DNA of 64,000 nucleotides, taken from Clostridium sp. AF15-31. Lineage in GTDB: Bacteria; Bacillota; Clostridia; Lachnospirales; Lachnospiraceae. Below, one piece after another: positions 8,575 to 16,599 of this stretch; position 1 is the first letter of the stretch; each line of letters starts with the position of its first letter. Location: NCBI RefSeq assembly GCF_003461625.1, contig NZ_QTXL01000001.1, forward strand, positions 496,001-560,000, read 5' to 3'. The translations under genes and the position numbers were made by a program. The notes under the pieces are model-generated. The model had not been told where the DNA came from, ran no database searches, and saw nothing but the letters and a program-made list of their open reading frames with translations.

Positions 8575-8740
8575 AGAAATCTTAGCGCCATGTCCCTTTG
8601 GATCAACGACGAAAAGGGTGACGAGGATAGAGGTTATCGAAAATTCGGCGGATGCCTCTACGCAGAGTCCGGATGCGCACATGCATGCCAAATATGGAAG
8701 AGATTCCAAAACAAAGCAGCATGACCGGATAATTTGATGA
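8575..8740 (+). ncRNA. glmS self-cleaving ribozyme-riboswitch
   Basis: The leader of glmS contains the conserved ribozyme core: AGCGCC at 8584-8589, TGACGAGGATAGAGG, TTATCGAAAATTCGGCGG and ATGCCTCT in the right order (8619-8666). They are followed by a P4-like stem TGGAA/TTCCA and ACAAAG (about 8695-8715). Cleavage is expected between A8584 and G8585. In the family glucosamine-6-phosphate acts as cofactor, and cleavage leads to decay of the glmS mRNA, so the gene is shut off when product is plentiful. The core match and the position before glmS make this secure. The 3' limit is approximate. An open leader reading frame crosses it (see findings). Confidence 0.93.
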
Positions 8741-8829
8741 TGCAGTAAAATATCTGACGGACGATAAAGACAGATATACGAACAGAAAAAGAAATATGCA
8801 TCATAAGCCGAAAGGAGATAATTGAATAT

Positions 8830-10647
8830 ATGTGTGGAATCATAGGTTTTACAGGCAGAAAGCCGGCGAAGGATATCCTGATCGATGGACTGGAGCGGTT
8901 AGAGTACAGAGGCTATGACAGTGCGGGTATTGCACTTTTAAATGACGATGATACATTAACGATCCGGAAGAAGGCAGGAAGAGTCAGCGAACTCAGGGAA
9001 CTGTGTAAGGATGGAGATTATTCATCGACTTGCGGTATCGGACATACAAGATGGGCAACACATGGTGGAGTTACAGATGCGAATGCGCATCCGCACAGAT
9101 GTGGAAATGTTGCTCTTATCCACAATGGTATCATTGAGAATTACAGTGACATCATAAGAGAGTATGGACTGGCAGATAAGCTTGTATCAGAAACAGATTC
9201 TGAAGTTGTGGCAGCCCTGCTGGATACTCTGTATGATGGTGATCCGATCGCAGCGATTCGGAAGGCGGTTAAGATAATTGCGGGTTCATTTGCGCTTTGC
9301 ATTATGTTTGCAGACAGACCTGGGATCATATATGCAGTAAGAAATGTCAGCCCGATGGTAGCAGCACACAGCGAAGAAGGATCTATCATTGCGTCAGACC
9401 TGACAGCGATCATTTCATTCTCAAAAGATTATTTTGTTGTGCCGGAATATCATATCCTTACAATGACACAGGAAGGAATCCGGGTTGAGGATCTGAAAGG
9501 CAATGAAGTAAAGCCACAGATGTTAGAGATTACATGGGATATTACAGCCGCTCAGAAAGGTGGATTTCCACATTTCATGTTAAAAGAGATTTATGAGCAG
9601 CCGGAATCCCTGAGAAATACGATCACACCAAGAATTGTGAATTCACTCCCTGATTTTACAGAAGACGGGATTGATGATGAAGTATTTAAAAATTGTGAAA
9701 ATATCACAGTCATTGCATGCGGAACTGCTATGCATGCCGGAATCGTAGGAAAAGCAATGATTGAATCAGAGCTTCGTATACCGGTAAATGTGGAGATCGC
9801 ATCAGAATTCCGTTATAAAGAACCACTGATCAATGAGAAGACATTGGTTATCGTAACTTCCCAGTCGGGAGAGACAATTGACACATTGGAAGCAATGCGT
9901 CTGGCAAAAAGATGTGGTTCCAAGGTTATTTCGATCGTAAATGTAAAAGGGTCTACGATCGCAAGAGAAAGTGATTATGTGTTATATACACATGCCGGAC
10001 CGGAGATTGCAGTTGCAAGTACAAAGGCATATTCGGTTCAGATGGCGGCAATGTATTTAATCGGCTGCAGGCTTGGACTTGTAAAAGGAATTTATTCAGA
10101 AGAGCAGGCAAAGGAATTTATCAGCAAACTGTTGGGAACAATTCCGGTAATAGAAGAAACCCTGCTTCAGGCAGATGAAGTCAAGACTGTTGCTAATTAC
10201 ATAAAAATGGCTCCGGATGCATTCTTTATCGGAAGGGGCATGGATTATACTCTTTCACTGGAGGGGGCTCTGAAGTTGAAGGAGATATCCTATGTTCATG
10301 CGGAGGCTTACGCAGCAGGTGAATTAAAACATGGTACGATCGCTCTGATCACAGAGAATGTACCGGTTATCGCGTTAGCGACACAGCCGGCTGTATACGA
10401 GAAGATGGTTTCAAATATAAGGGAAGTAAAAGCCAGGGGAGCATATGTTATTCTAATTAGTATGGGTGACGAAGTTACTGACACCCAGATATGTGATAAG
10501 CATATAAGAATACCTAAGCAGGATAGTTTATTTACTGTATTTGCAGCGGCTGTTATTTTGCAGTTGATCGCATACTATACATCAGATGCAAAAGGGCTGG
10601 ATGTAGATAAACCGCGTAATCTTGCCAAGTCTGTTACTGTAGAGTAA
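8830..10647 (+). CDS. glmS: glutamine-fructose-6-phosphate aminotransferase (isomerizing)
   Basis: GlmS makes glucosamine-6-phosphate from fructose-6-phosphate and glutamine for peptidoglycan and amino-sugar synthesis. The 605-residue product starts MCGIIGFTG, with Cys2 as the glutaminase nucleophile. It has the class II amidotransferase domain (about 1-220, GHTRWATHGG) and two SIS domains (about 285-420 and 455-595). It ends in the conserved tail DKPRNLAKSVTVE. An AAAGGAGA ribosome site precedes the ATG. The gene is controlled by the ribozyme immediately upstream. The FHA gene begins 43 bp downstream with no terminator between, so it is probably co-transcribed. Confidence 0.98.
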   Translation: MCGIIGFTGRKPAKDILIDGLERLEYRGYDSAGIALLNDDDTLTIRKKAGRVSELRELCKDGDYSSTCGIGHTRWATHGGVTDANAHPHRCGNVALIHNGIIENYSDIIREYGLADKLVSETDSEVVAALLDTLYDGDPIAAIRKAVKIIAGSFALCIMFADRPGIIYAVRNVSPMVAAHSEEGSIIASDLTAIISFSKDYFVVPEYHILTMTQEGIRVEDLKGNEVKPQMLEITWDITAAQKGGFPHFMLKEIYEQPESLRNTITPRIVNSLPDFTEDGIDDEVFKNCENITVIACGTAMHAGIVGKAMIESELRIPVNVEIASEFRYKEPLINEKTLVIVTSQSGETIDTLEAMRLAKRCGSKVISIVNVKGSTIARESDYVLYTHAGPEIAVASTKAYSVQMAAMYLIGCRLGLVKGIYSEEQAKEFISKLLGTIPVIEETLLQADEVKTVANYIKMAPDAFFIGRGMDYTLSLEGALKLKEISYVHAEAYAAGELKHGTIALITENVPVIALATQPAVYEKMVSNIREVKARGAYVILISMGDEVTDTQICDKHIRIPKQDSLFTVFAAAVILQLIAYYTSDAKGLDVDKPRNLAKSVTVE

Positions 10648-10690
10648 ATGGGACTTGAGTGGCTGGAGAATAATTGCGGAGGGCGTTATT

Positions 10691-11755
10691 ATGAGCACAG
10701 AGAAGACATATTTGTGCGATGAGTACAAATTATATTTTAAGATTGAAGATGATGTCCAGATCCTTCATAATGAAGTCGAGCTGTACAATACATCATTTGT
10801 AGGAAACAACAGCTTTTGCCATGAAGAGTATATTGACGGACAGAGAGCACTTACATATTCGATTCCGGCCATGATTACGATGAATCAGTTTATTACAAAG
10901 AAGATTCACAGGGACGAACTGGTGGACATTATGTTCAGCATAGCTGATCAGTTGATGTACCTGAAGGCGAATGATATGCCACTCGGTAAGGTTATCCTGA
11001 ATATTGGATACATGTATCTGAATCTGGAGGATATGAGTGTTCAGCTTGTGTTCCTTCCAATTGATAAACCGATGGAAAAATGCAATATGGAGAAGTTTGT
11101 CAGAGATCTGGTAAACAAGCTTGATTTTGCAAATAAGAAAGCTTCAGACTGTGGATATGAACTGATCAAATTCTTTGATCATAATCCATCCTTCTATCTG
11201 TCAGAGTTCTACAAGATGATCACAGATATGAAGAATGACAACAATGTTCATCCGGAGGATGAGCAGCATTTCATTGTCAGACCGCAGAAAGCAGAGACAA
11301 TAGAAGATACGGAAGTTCCATTACAGACAACCGTTGTATCAACTCCAAGCTTTAAACTGGCAAAGGAAGTTAAGGATTATTCCGGTAATGATATCGGATT
11401 TGATGATGATTCAGACATTACATCAACGACTGTTTTGACGAATGCATCCAAGAGCAAACCGGGTCCTGTTATCGTAAGAACCAGAACCGGTGAGCGGATT
11501 AAGATCGACAAACCGATCTTTTGTATCGGTAAGTCTGCACAGGGTGTTGATTATCAGGTAACAGACAACAATTCTGTCAGCCGTCGTCATGCATATATCA
11601 TCAACGTCAATGGCGTTTATTATCTGCGTGATAACAAATCAACCAATCACACCTATCTTGGTGGCAAGATCATCAACAGCGGCACAGACATGATGCTGAT
11701 CGATGGCAGCAAATTCAAATTAGCAAACGAGGAATTCACATTCCGCGAGAAATAA
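10691..11755 (+). CDS. FHA-domain protein with DUF6382-like N-terminus
   Basis: The 354-residue soluble protein has an N-terminal domain (about 1-170) resembling DUF6382 and a C-terminal forkhead-associated domain (about 255-350) with SRRHAYI and NKSTNHTYLGGK. In the family these bind phosphothreonine. The middle (about 185-250) looks like a flexible linker. GCGGAGGG seven bases before ATG 10691 sets the start, and the in-frame TTG at 10655 has no ribosome site. A second protein of the same architecture, with two added membrane helices, lies in the Tad locus (38360-39733), which hints at Ser/Thr kinase signalling linked to the pilus. No kinase gene is in the window. Confidence 0.85.
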   Translation: MSTEKTYLCDEYKLYFKIEDDVQILHNEVELYNTSFVGNNSFCHEEYIDGQRALTYSIPAMITMNQFITKKIHRDELVDIMFSIADQLMYLKANDMPLGKVILNIGYMYLNLEDMSVQLVFLPIDKPMEKCNMEKFVRDLVNKLDFANKKASDCGYELIKFFDHNPSFYLSEFYKMITDMKNDNNVHPEDEQHFIVRPQKAETIEDTEVPLQTTVVSTPSFKLAKEVKDYSGNDIGFDDDSDITSTTVLTNASKSKPGPVIVRTRTGERIKIDKPIFCIGKSAQGVDYQVTDNNSVSRRHAYIINVNGVYYLRDNKSTNHTYLGGKIINSGTDMMLIDGSKFKLANEEFTFREK

Positions 11756-11758
11756 ACC

Positions 11759-11797
11759 AAAAGGCTTCGTCCTGTTTCTGACAGACGAAGCCTTTTC
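11759..11797 (+). terminator. intrinsic terminator of the glmS-FHA unit
   Basis: The 13-bp arms AAAAGGCTTCGTC (11759-11771) and GACGAAGCCTTTT (11784-11796) pair perfectly around a 12-base loop, with a T run in the 3' arm. It starts four bases after the stop codon. Confidence 0.85.
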
Positions 11798-11828
11798 ATA
11801 TAACTATTCTGTAAGTATTTTATCAATA

Positions 11829-12090
11829 GGCAGAAAGACAACAGCGTGTAGTATGTATAGATAGAAAAAAGAACAATATCTTTCATGTAGCAGACCTTTT
11901 TACTCTGTATAACTTCGAACTAACCTCGGCGAGCCTCGCTAAGGTCTCGGTTACGAACGTCGGTCCTTAACGAACCACCGTTAGGTGGGAGTTTAGTACC
12001 GCTACGTGAGAAATAGAACGAGAGTGTTCTGCGTAGTGAAAGGGTATTGTTCTTTTTTTAGATGAAAAATTGGTGCTGTTGTCTTTCGCC
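11829..12090. repeat. 260-bp imperfect palindromic element
   Basis: The outer ends carry a perfect 13-bp inverted pair, 11833-11845 against 12075-12087 (GAAAGACAACAGC). A longer imperfect pair, around 11864-11897 and 12027-12060, includes AAAAAAGAACAATA. The centre holds a hairpin CCACC-GTTA-GGTGG (about 11976-11989), flanked by a pairing block CGGTCCTTAA / TTTAGTACCG. It fills the gap between two convergent genes and has no credible reading frame. The centre resembles the reverse complement of the element at 2687-2864, including a shared GTACCGCT block. A mobile palindromic repeat or structured RNA is inferred, and it may serve as a 3' terminator for the lipoprotein gene. Confidence 0.7.
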
Positions 12091-12093
12091 CGT

Positions 12094-12789
12094 TTATTCC
12101 TCGGAAGTGTCGGCTTCCGTAGCGTCAGCGGTCTCAGTGGCGATCATTGCCTGGTCGATCTCCTTCAGGCTGTCGGATGAGATGCTGTAGTATTCACCGT
12201 CATCGTTGATAAGTGCCTTGATGACTACAGGATCCTTGTACTGTGGTTTTTCGGTATGAGAAGAAAGGATCGATGCAATACCGTTTGCAAACTTTTTATC
12301 ATATTCCTCTTTCTTAACGTCATTATAGACACCGTCGTCTACGTCTTTATTAAAGGCTTCAATATAAGCAATAATTTCATCGTAGGACTGGTCAAGGATT
12401 GCCAGTGGATATATGGTTACATCCACATAGTAGTCCCCGTTTTCTTTATAGCTTTCCGATACTTCATATCGTGCATCATTGTAAATAGCGGCAGCAACAG
12501 TGGTAAAAGTCTGGTTTACTTCAACAGACTGGTTGGTATTCAGATTATAATGTGTGATCAATTGGTTTGCGAGATTGGAAAGGCAGTCCTGATACAGTGC
12601 AAGTGCATCGGTTTCATTTCCTTTATTCTGTTTCACATAATTGGTGTAATCACCTTTATAATTAACATCGAGAAGATTTTTTACATACGATTGGTATGCG
12701 GTAACTTTTTTCTGACCACAGCCGGTAAAAGCAAAAAGACAGATCAGGATCATAAATGCAGTGGTCAGGCATTTTCTTGTGTGTTTCAT
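12094..12789 (-). CDS. lipoprotein of unknown function
   Basis: The 231-residue product begins MKHTRKCLTT and has a lipoprotein signal peptide ending in the lipobox FTGC, with Cys at about residue 24, so it is lipid-anchored on the outer face of the membrane. The rest is a soluble alpha/beta-looking domain with a Thr/Glu-rich acidic tail (ETADATEADTSEE). It resembles the DUF5105-type lipoproteins of Firmicutes, but I am not sure of that. The start at 12789 is preferred to 12846 because AGGAGG and the signal peptide follow from it. The promoter is at 12835-12862. Confidence 0.8.
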   Translation of the reverse strand: MKHTRKCLTTAFMILICLFAFTGCGQKKVTAYQSYVKNLLDVNYKGDYTNYVKQNKGNETDALALYQDCLSNLANQLITHYNLNTNQSVEVNQTFTTVAAAIYNDARYEVSESYKENGDYYVDVTIYPLAILDQSYDEIIAYIEAFNKDVDDGVYNDVKKEEYDKKFANGIASILSSHTEKPQYKDPVVIKALINDDGEYYSISSDSLKEIDQAMIATETADATEADTSEE

Positions 12790-12834
12790 AGTAATAAAAA
12801 TTCCTCCTAACAGTTCGGTTTGATTTCCTTGTCC

Positions 12835-12862
12835 AATATAGCACAAAATATGTGCTTTGTAA
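12835..12862 (-). promoter_or_regulatory. lipoprotein promoter with palindrome in the spacer
   Basis: On the minus strand TTACAA (12857-12862) and TATATT (12835-12840) are 16 bp apart. The spacer is almost exactly filled by the palindrome AGCACAAAATATGTGCT (12840-12856), which may be a repressor site. Confidence 0.45.
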
Positions 12863-12881
12863 CTAAATTAAGAAAAAATAA

Positions 12882-12911
12882 TTGTGCAAAACTATAAGGG
12901 TGTGTTATAAT
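12882..12911 (+). promoter_or_regulatory. promoter of the DivIVA-like gene
   Basis: TTGTGC (12882-12887) and TATAAT (12906-12911) are 18 bp apart. The transcript would have an unusually long leader of about 140 bases. This leader holds a short hairpin around CAGGCGCAATGATTGCCCTG (about 12991-13010). No known riboswitch class was recognised there. Confidence 0.55.
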
Positions 12912-13056
12912 CATTTCAATTAGTGCTTACAGAAAATGAGCATCTGTACTGGAATGCATAAGTATAACACACAGAAATAGATGACGATGGCAGGCGCAAT
13001 GATTGCCCTGACGACAGGAAGATGCTTAAATAATAGATTATTTTGGAGGGATCATC

Positions 13057-13986
13057 GTGGCAAAAGACAATAATTTTGATGAGGAAGAAGTAAAGACAGA
13101 AGCATCATTTAAGACAGTAACATTTGGTGGATATGATAAGAATTCAGTTGATTATTATATTGAAGAGTTAAAGGCTGATCATGAAAAGGAAGTCAATGAG
13201 TTAAAGGCAAATGTAAACAAGCTCAGCGAAGCCGTATTAAGCCTTAAGACTATGAGAGAAGTAAACCTGACAGAGTCAAATAAGACAATTGATGGCTTAA
13301 AGGCAAAGAATGCAGAATATGAAAGCGAGATTGAATCTCTGAAGGAGCAGGTAAACGCTTATAAGCAGAAGGAATTCGAATCCGCGGGAAGATATGAATC
13401 CATTTCAAGAACACTCTTAGAGGCAAGAGAGAGTGCAGATGCGCTGATTGCCCAGACGAATAAAGAGTGTGAGGCGCAGCATGCAGAGATGACTGCAAAG
13501 TGTGAAGCAATGGAGAAGGATACAACCGATCGTTGCAATGCACTTGAGACAGAGACAAATGCAAAGTGCAAGCAGATGTATGATGAGACGGAAGCAACCT
13601 GCGCAAGTCTGAAGGAGCAGGCTTACAACGACAGCGAGCGTACAAGAAATAAAGCACATGAAGCTGCAGAAGCTTTAAGTGCAAAGACAGATTATGAGTG
13701 CAGAACCCAGAAGGAAAATGCACAGAAGGAAGCAGAAGCTATTACAAACAAAGCGACCAGCGAAGCATACGTTCTCAGAAAGAATGTAAAGAAGGAATGT
13801 GATGCAGTCAGCAAATATATGGGAGAACTTCTGGCTGCCTTAGATGGTGTTGTAGATGCATGTTGTGTAACAAAGGATATTGCAGATAAGGCATTTACAG
13901 GTCTGAAGAGTGAAGCAACTTCAATGGTGTCATCCGAGGATGATAAAGAAGCTGCCGGAACGGAAGACGACAAAACAGAGGAATAA
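13057..13986 (+). CDS. DivIVA-like coiled-coil protein
   Basis: The 309-residue product has a short DivIVA-type head (about 18-42, FKTVTFGGYDKNSVDYYI) followed by a long coiled coil (about 40-270), very rich in Glu, Lys and Ala, and an acidic tail. Unusually for such proteins the rod contains many Cys residues at spaced positions (about 140-220), for example in TDRCNA and NAKCKQM. DivIVA/GpsB proteins mark cell poles or division sites and recruit wall-synthesis and signalling partners. The neighbouring MreB-type actin fits a morphogenesis role, which is an inference. The start is a GTG behind TTGGAGGG. Confidence 0.75.
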   Translation: MAKDNNFDEEEVKTEASFKTVTFGGYDKNSVDYYIEELKADHEKEVNELKANVNKLSEAVLSLKTMREVNLTESNKTIDGLKAKNAEYESEIESLKEQVNAYKQKEFESAGRYESISRTLLEARESADALIAQTNKECEAQHAEMTAKCEAMEKDTTDRCNALETETNAKCKQMYDETEATCASLKEQAYNDSERTRNKAHEAAEALSAKTDYECRTQKENAQKEAEAITNKATSEAYVLRKNVKKECDAVSKYMGELLAALDGVVDACCVTKDIADKAFTGLKSEATSMVSSEDDKEAAGTEDDKTEE

Positions 13987-14013
13987 TATTAACAGCGATA
14001 TTTAACATACATG

Positions 14014-14044
14014 AAACTTTTCTATGGCTGACATGGAAAAGTTT
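14014..14044 (+). terminator. weak hairpin after the DivIVA-like gene
   Basis: AAACTTTTC (14014-14022) and GAAAAGTTT (14036-14044) form a nine-pair stem, but only a short T-rich stretch follows. It may reduce rather than stop read-through into the PAS gene 41 bp further on. Confidence 0.4.
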
Positions 14045-14085
14045 TATGTGTCTATGGGGTTACATAAGAGAAAAGAGGGATACAT

Positions 14086-16575
14086 TTGGAGATAGGCAAA
14101 ATCAGCAATTATTCAGATTTTCTGAGCCATATTGAATATCCCGCAGTTGTATTCTGCGAGGATGGAGAAGTTTTAAGTATCAATAATGCGGCAGTAAAAC
14201 TGGTCGGCAACCAGATCGATTCGATCACGATGGAGCCGGATAAGTTTATGTCCAGTGATGAGTTTTGGCCAATTTTAAATGAGAAGAAAACGATTATCTG
14301 GCATCGGCTTCTTCTGAATATAAATAAGAAAAAAAGACTGGTTGTAAGTGGATTTGTCAATCAGTTTGAATATAACGGGAAAAAGGCATATATGGTACTG
14401 TTTGAACTGCGCTCTGATGTAGCAATCGGAAGTATGAGTCTGGAACGTATCATTAACCATGCGGGCATTCTGGCACTGTATCTCTACAAGCCGGACAGCA
14501 GATGGCAGACTCGTTATGTAACAAAGAATATAACGGAATTCGGATATAAAGAAGGTGACTTTTACAGTGGAGCAGTAGGGATTCGCGATATTATAGTTAA
14601 GAATGACTATGATATTCTGATCGGGAATCTCTATAAGGCGGAGAATACAGGACATACGGATTTTGAGATGAAGGTACGTTTTGTATCGGCAGGGAGTGCA
14701 ATCACTACTATGATGCTGAACTGTCACATCGTAAAGTCGCCGGATGGATGTGCTGATGGCATTGAATTATTATTTGTAAAAGAAAAAAAGCAGTCCTATG
14801 ATGGGGAAAAAGGTGAATATATATTATCTGTTATGAACAAGATCAAGAGTCTTGTGATGGTAAAATCCATTAGCAGAGGACATAGCACATTGAAATACAT
14901 TACACCGAATGCCAGATTACTTGGAATGAATGTGGATGCACTTATGGCGGGAAATAAACTGACAGAAGACTATATTCATCCACAGGATCGCGCAAGAGTT
15001 ATTCAGAATGCGAAGAATGTGTTAAAGAGTGGTGGATCCGATTATGAGGACGAGTATCGTATCGTAGATGATTATGGAAATGTCAGATGGGTTCGTTCCC
15101 AGAACAGTATCACACAGGCAGAGGATTCTTCTTATACGATTGAGTTCTTTATAACAGATATTACAGAGAACAAGAAGCTGCAGAACAGTGTAGAGGAGGC
15201 TAAGAAAGAGTATGAAGACAAGCTTTCTTACATTATGAACACGAATGTAGATGAGAATGAATATACGAGCGAGAGTATCGATAAAGACAAATGGAACAGT
15301 ATTGTAAAAGCATTTGCAAGCTTAAGCGGGCTATATTCAACGGTTGTATCTCCGGCGGGAGATCAGCTTGTAGAACCGGCAGGACCGTCTCTGCATATGG
15401 GAAGCTTTTATGATCTTTTTGAAAAACCTCAGTATAAGAGTATCATTGTGAAGTTAAATGAGGTGATCCTTCAGAACAATGTTCCGGTCATTATGGAGAT
15501 GGATGACGGTATAGATGGAAGTATTATCTGCGGAGCCCCGATTAAGATCGGAGAGAAACACATTGCAACCTGGATCCTGTGCGGATATGATACAGCAGAT
15601 GTTACAAAGATGAAGAAGGTCTATAAGATCCAGTGGAATATGTGCAATATCTTCTCAGAATATGCATATAATGACAAGGTCCTGTCCAAAGAAGCAGAAC
15701 GGAGCAAATCTGTTGAGATGTTGTTAGAAGAGAAGATTCAGAGACAGAAGATTCTGACAGAAGCACTCAGTTCCATGGACAGTGATGATAATAAGACGAT
15801 CAGCAATATTTTGGAAAGAACCAGTGATTATCTGGGAATCGATGTTATGGCGATCTATTCCCTGAACGAAGATCAAGAGTATATGTGCAGTCATATCTGG
15901 TCAAGAGAAAAGAGCATGTCTGCAGAAGAATATGTGGAAGAATGGCAGCGGGGCAAGAAATTCTTTGCACACAGCAAGGAACGTTCTTACGACTGCATTG
16001 TAGCAGATAAGAACCATGACTTTAAGAACTTCCAGAGCAATATGGAGCAGATCGGTGTAACAAGTTTTGTCGCACTCAGCATAGAGATCAATAATATCAT
16101 CAGCGGTTGTATTGTTATGGCGAACAATCATACAGATAAGATATGGTCAGAGGATGATATTGAATTCTCGAAGGATATTCGAAACGTCATTCAGGGTATC
16201 CTTGCCAGAATAGAGGGTGATGGCAACATTCGAATGGTAAATAAGCTTCTGGTAGATACTTATAACCATATCAAGATCGGCATCTTTATCCGTGATGAAG
16301 AGACCGGAGAGGTATTGTTCTCCAATCAGCCGTTAAACGATATGCTCGGATATGATTTTACAGGAAAAGACAGTAAGACACTGATCCGTGATCTGAATGA
16401 TACATTTAAAGGTGTGTCAACGGTGCAGAAGCCATTTCTGACCGAACGGAAAGAAGTGAGCTGGAGAAGTTATATCAGACAGTTCGATAAGATCATGGAT
16501 TTATCCGAAGTCAGCATGAAATGGCTTGACGGAAGAAAGGCATCTCTTGTAATATTAAGGGATGTACAGGATTAA
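14086..16575 (+). CDS. multi-PAS/PocR-like/GAF sensory protein without output domain
   Basis: The 829-residue soluble protein is a chain of sensory modules. These are a PAS-like domain at about 8-110, a second at about 118-235, a canonical PAS with PAC (about 245-365, ending FFITDITENKKL), a PocR-like ligand-binding domain (about 395-550), a GAF domain (about 555-710), and a last PAS (about 715-825). No kinase, GGDEF, EAL or DNA-binding domain follows. It may therefore act by protein-protein contact, perhaps with a separate kinase such as the orphan one at 27635. It starts at a TTG behind AGAGGGA, and the MreB gene follows 24 bp later. Domain limits were judged by eye. Confidence 0.75.
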   Translation: MEIGKISNYSDFLSHIEYPAVVFCEDGEVLSINNAAVKLVGNQIDSITMEPDKFMSSDEFWPILNEKKTIIWHRLLLNINKKKRLVVSGFVNQFEYNGKKAYMVLFELRSDVAIGSMSLERIINHAGILALYLYKPDSRWQTRYVTKNITEFGYKEGDFYSGAVGIRDIIVKNDYDILIGNLYKAENTGHTDFEMKVRFVSAGSAITTMMLNCHIVKSPDGCADGIELLFVKEKKQSYDGEKGEYILSVMNKIKSLVMVKSISRGHSTLKYITPNARLLGMNVDALMAGNKLTEDYIHPQDRARVIQNAKNVLKSGGSDYEDEYRIVDDYGNVRWVRSQNSITQAEDSSYTIEFFITDITENKKLQNSVEEAKKEYEDKLSYIMNTNVDENEYTSESIDKDKWNSIVKAFASLSGLYSTVVSPAGDQLVEPAGPSLHMGSFYDLFEKPQYKSIIVKLNEVILQNNVPVIMEMDDGIDGSIICGAPIKIGEKHIATWILCGYDTADVTKMKKVYKIQWNMCNIFSEYAYNDKVLSKEAERSKSVEMLLEEKIQRQKILTEALSSMDSDDNKTISNILERTSDYLGIDVMAIYSLNEDQEYMCSHIWSREKSMSAEEYVEEWQRGKKFFAHSKERSYDCIVADKNHDFKNFQSNMEQIGVTSFVALSIEINNIISGCIVMANNHTDKIWSEDDIEFSKDIRNVIQGILARIEGDGNIRMVNKLLVDTYNHIKIGIFIRDEETGEVLFSNQPLNDMLGYDFTGKDSKTLIRDLNDTFKGVSTVQKPFLTERKEVSWRSYIRQFDKIMDLSEVSMKWLDGRKASLVILRDVQD

Positions 16576-16599
16576 CAGTAACCAGAAAGGGGACCAATC

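Noticed and set aside
8658..8843. Minus-strand frames over the glmS leader
   Set aside because: They lie on the strand opposite the ribozyme and the glmS start and have no supporting signals.
12912..13050. Riboswitch in the 140-base leader of the DivIVA-like gene
   Set aside because: A short hairpin exists, but none of the conserved cores I know (c-di-GMP, SAM, TPP, FMN, glycine and others) match. It remains only a long leader.
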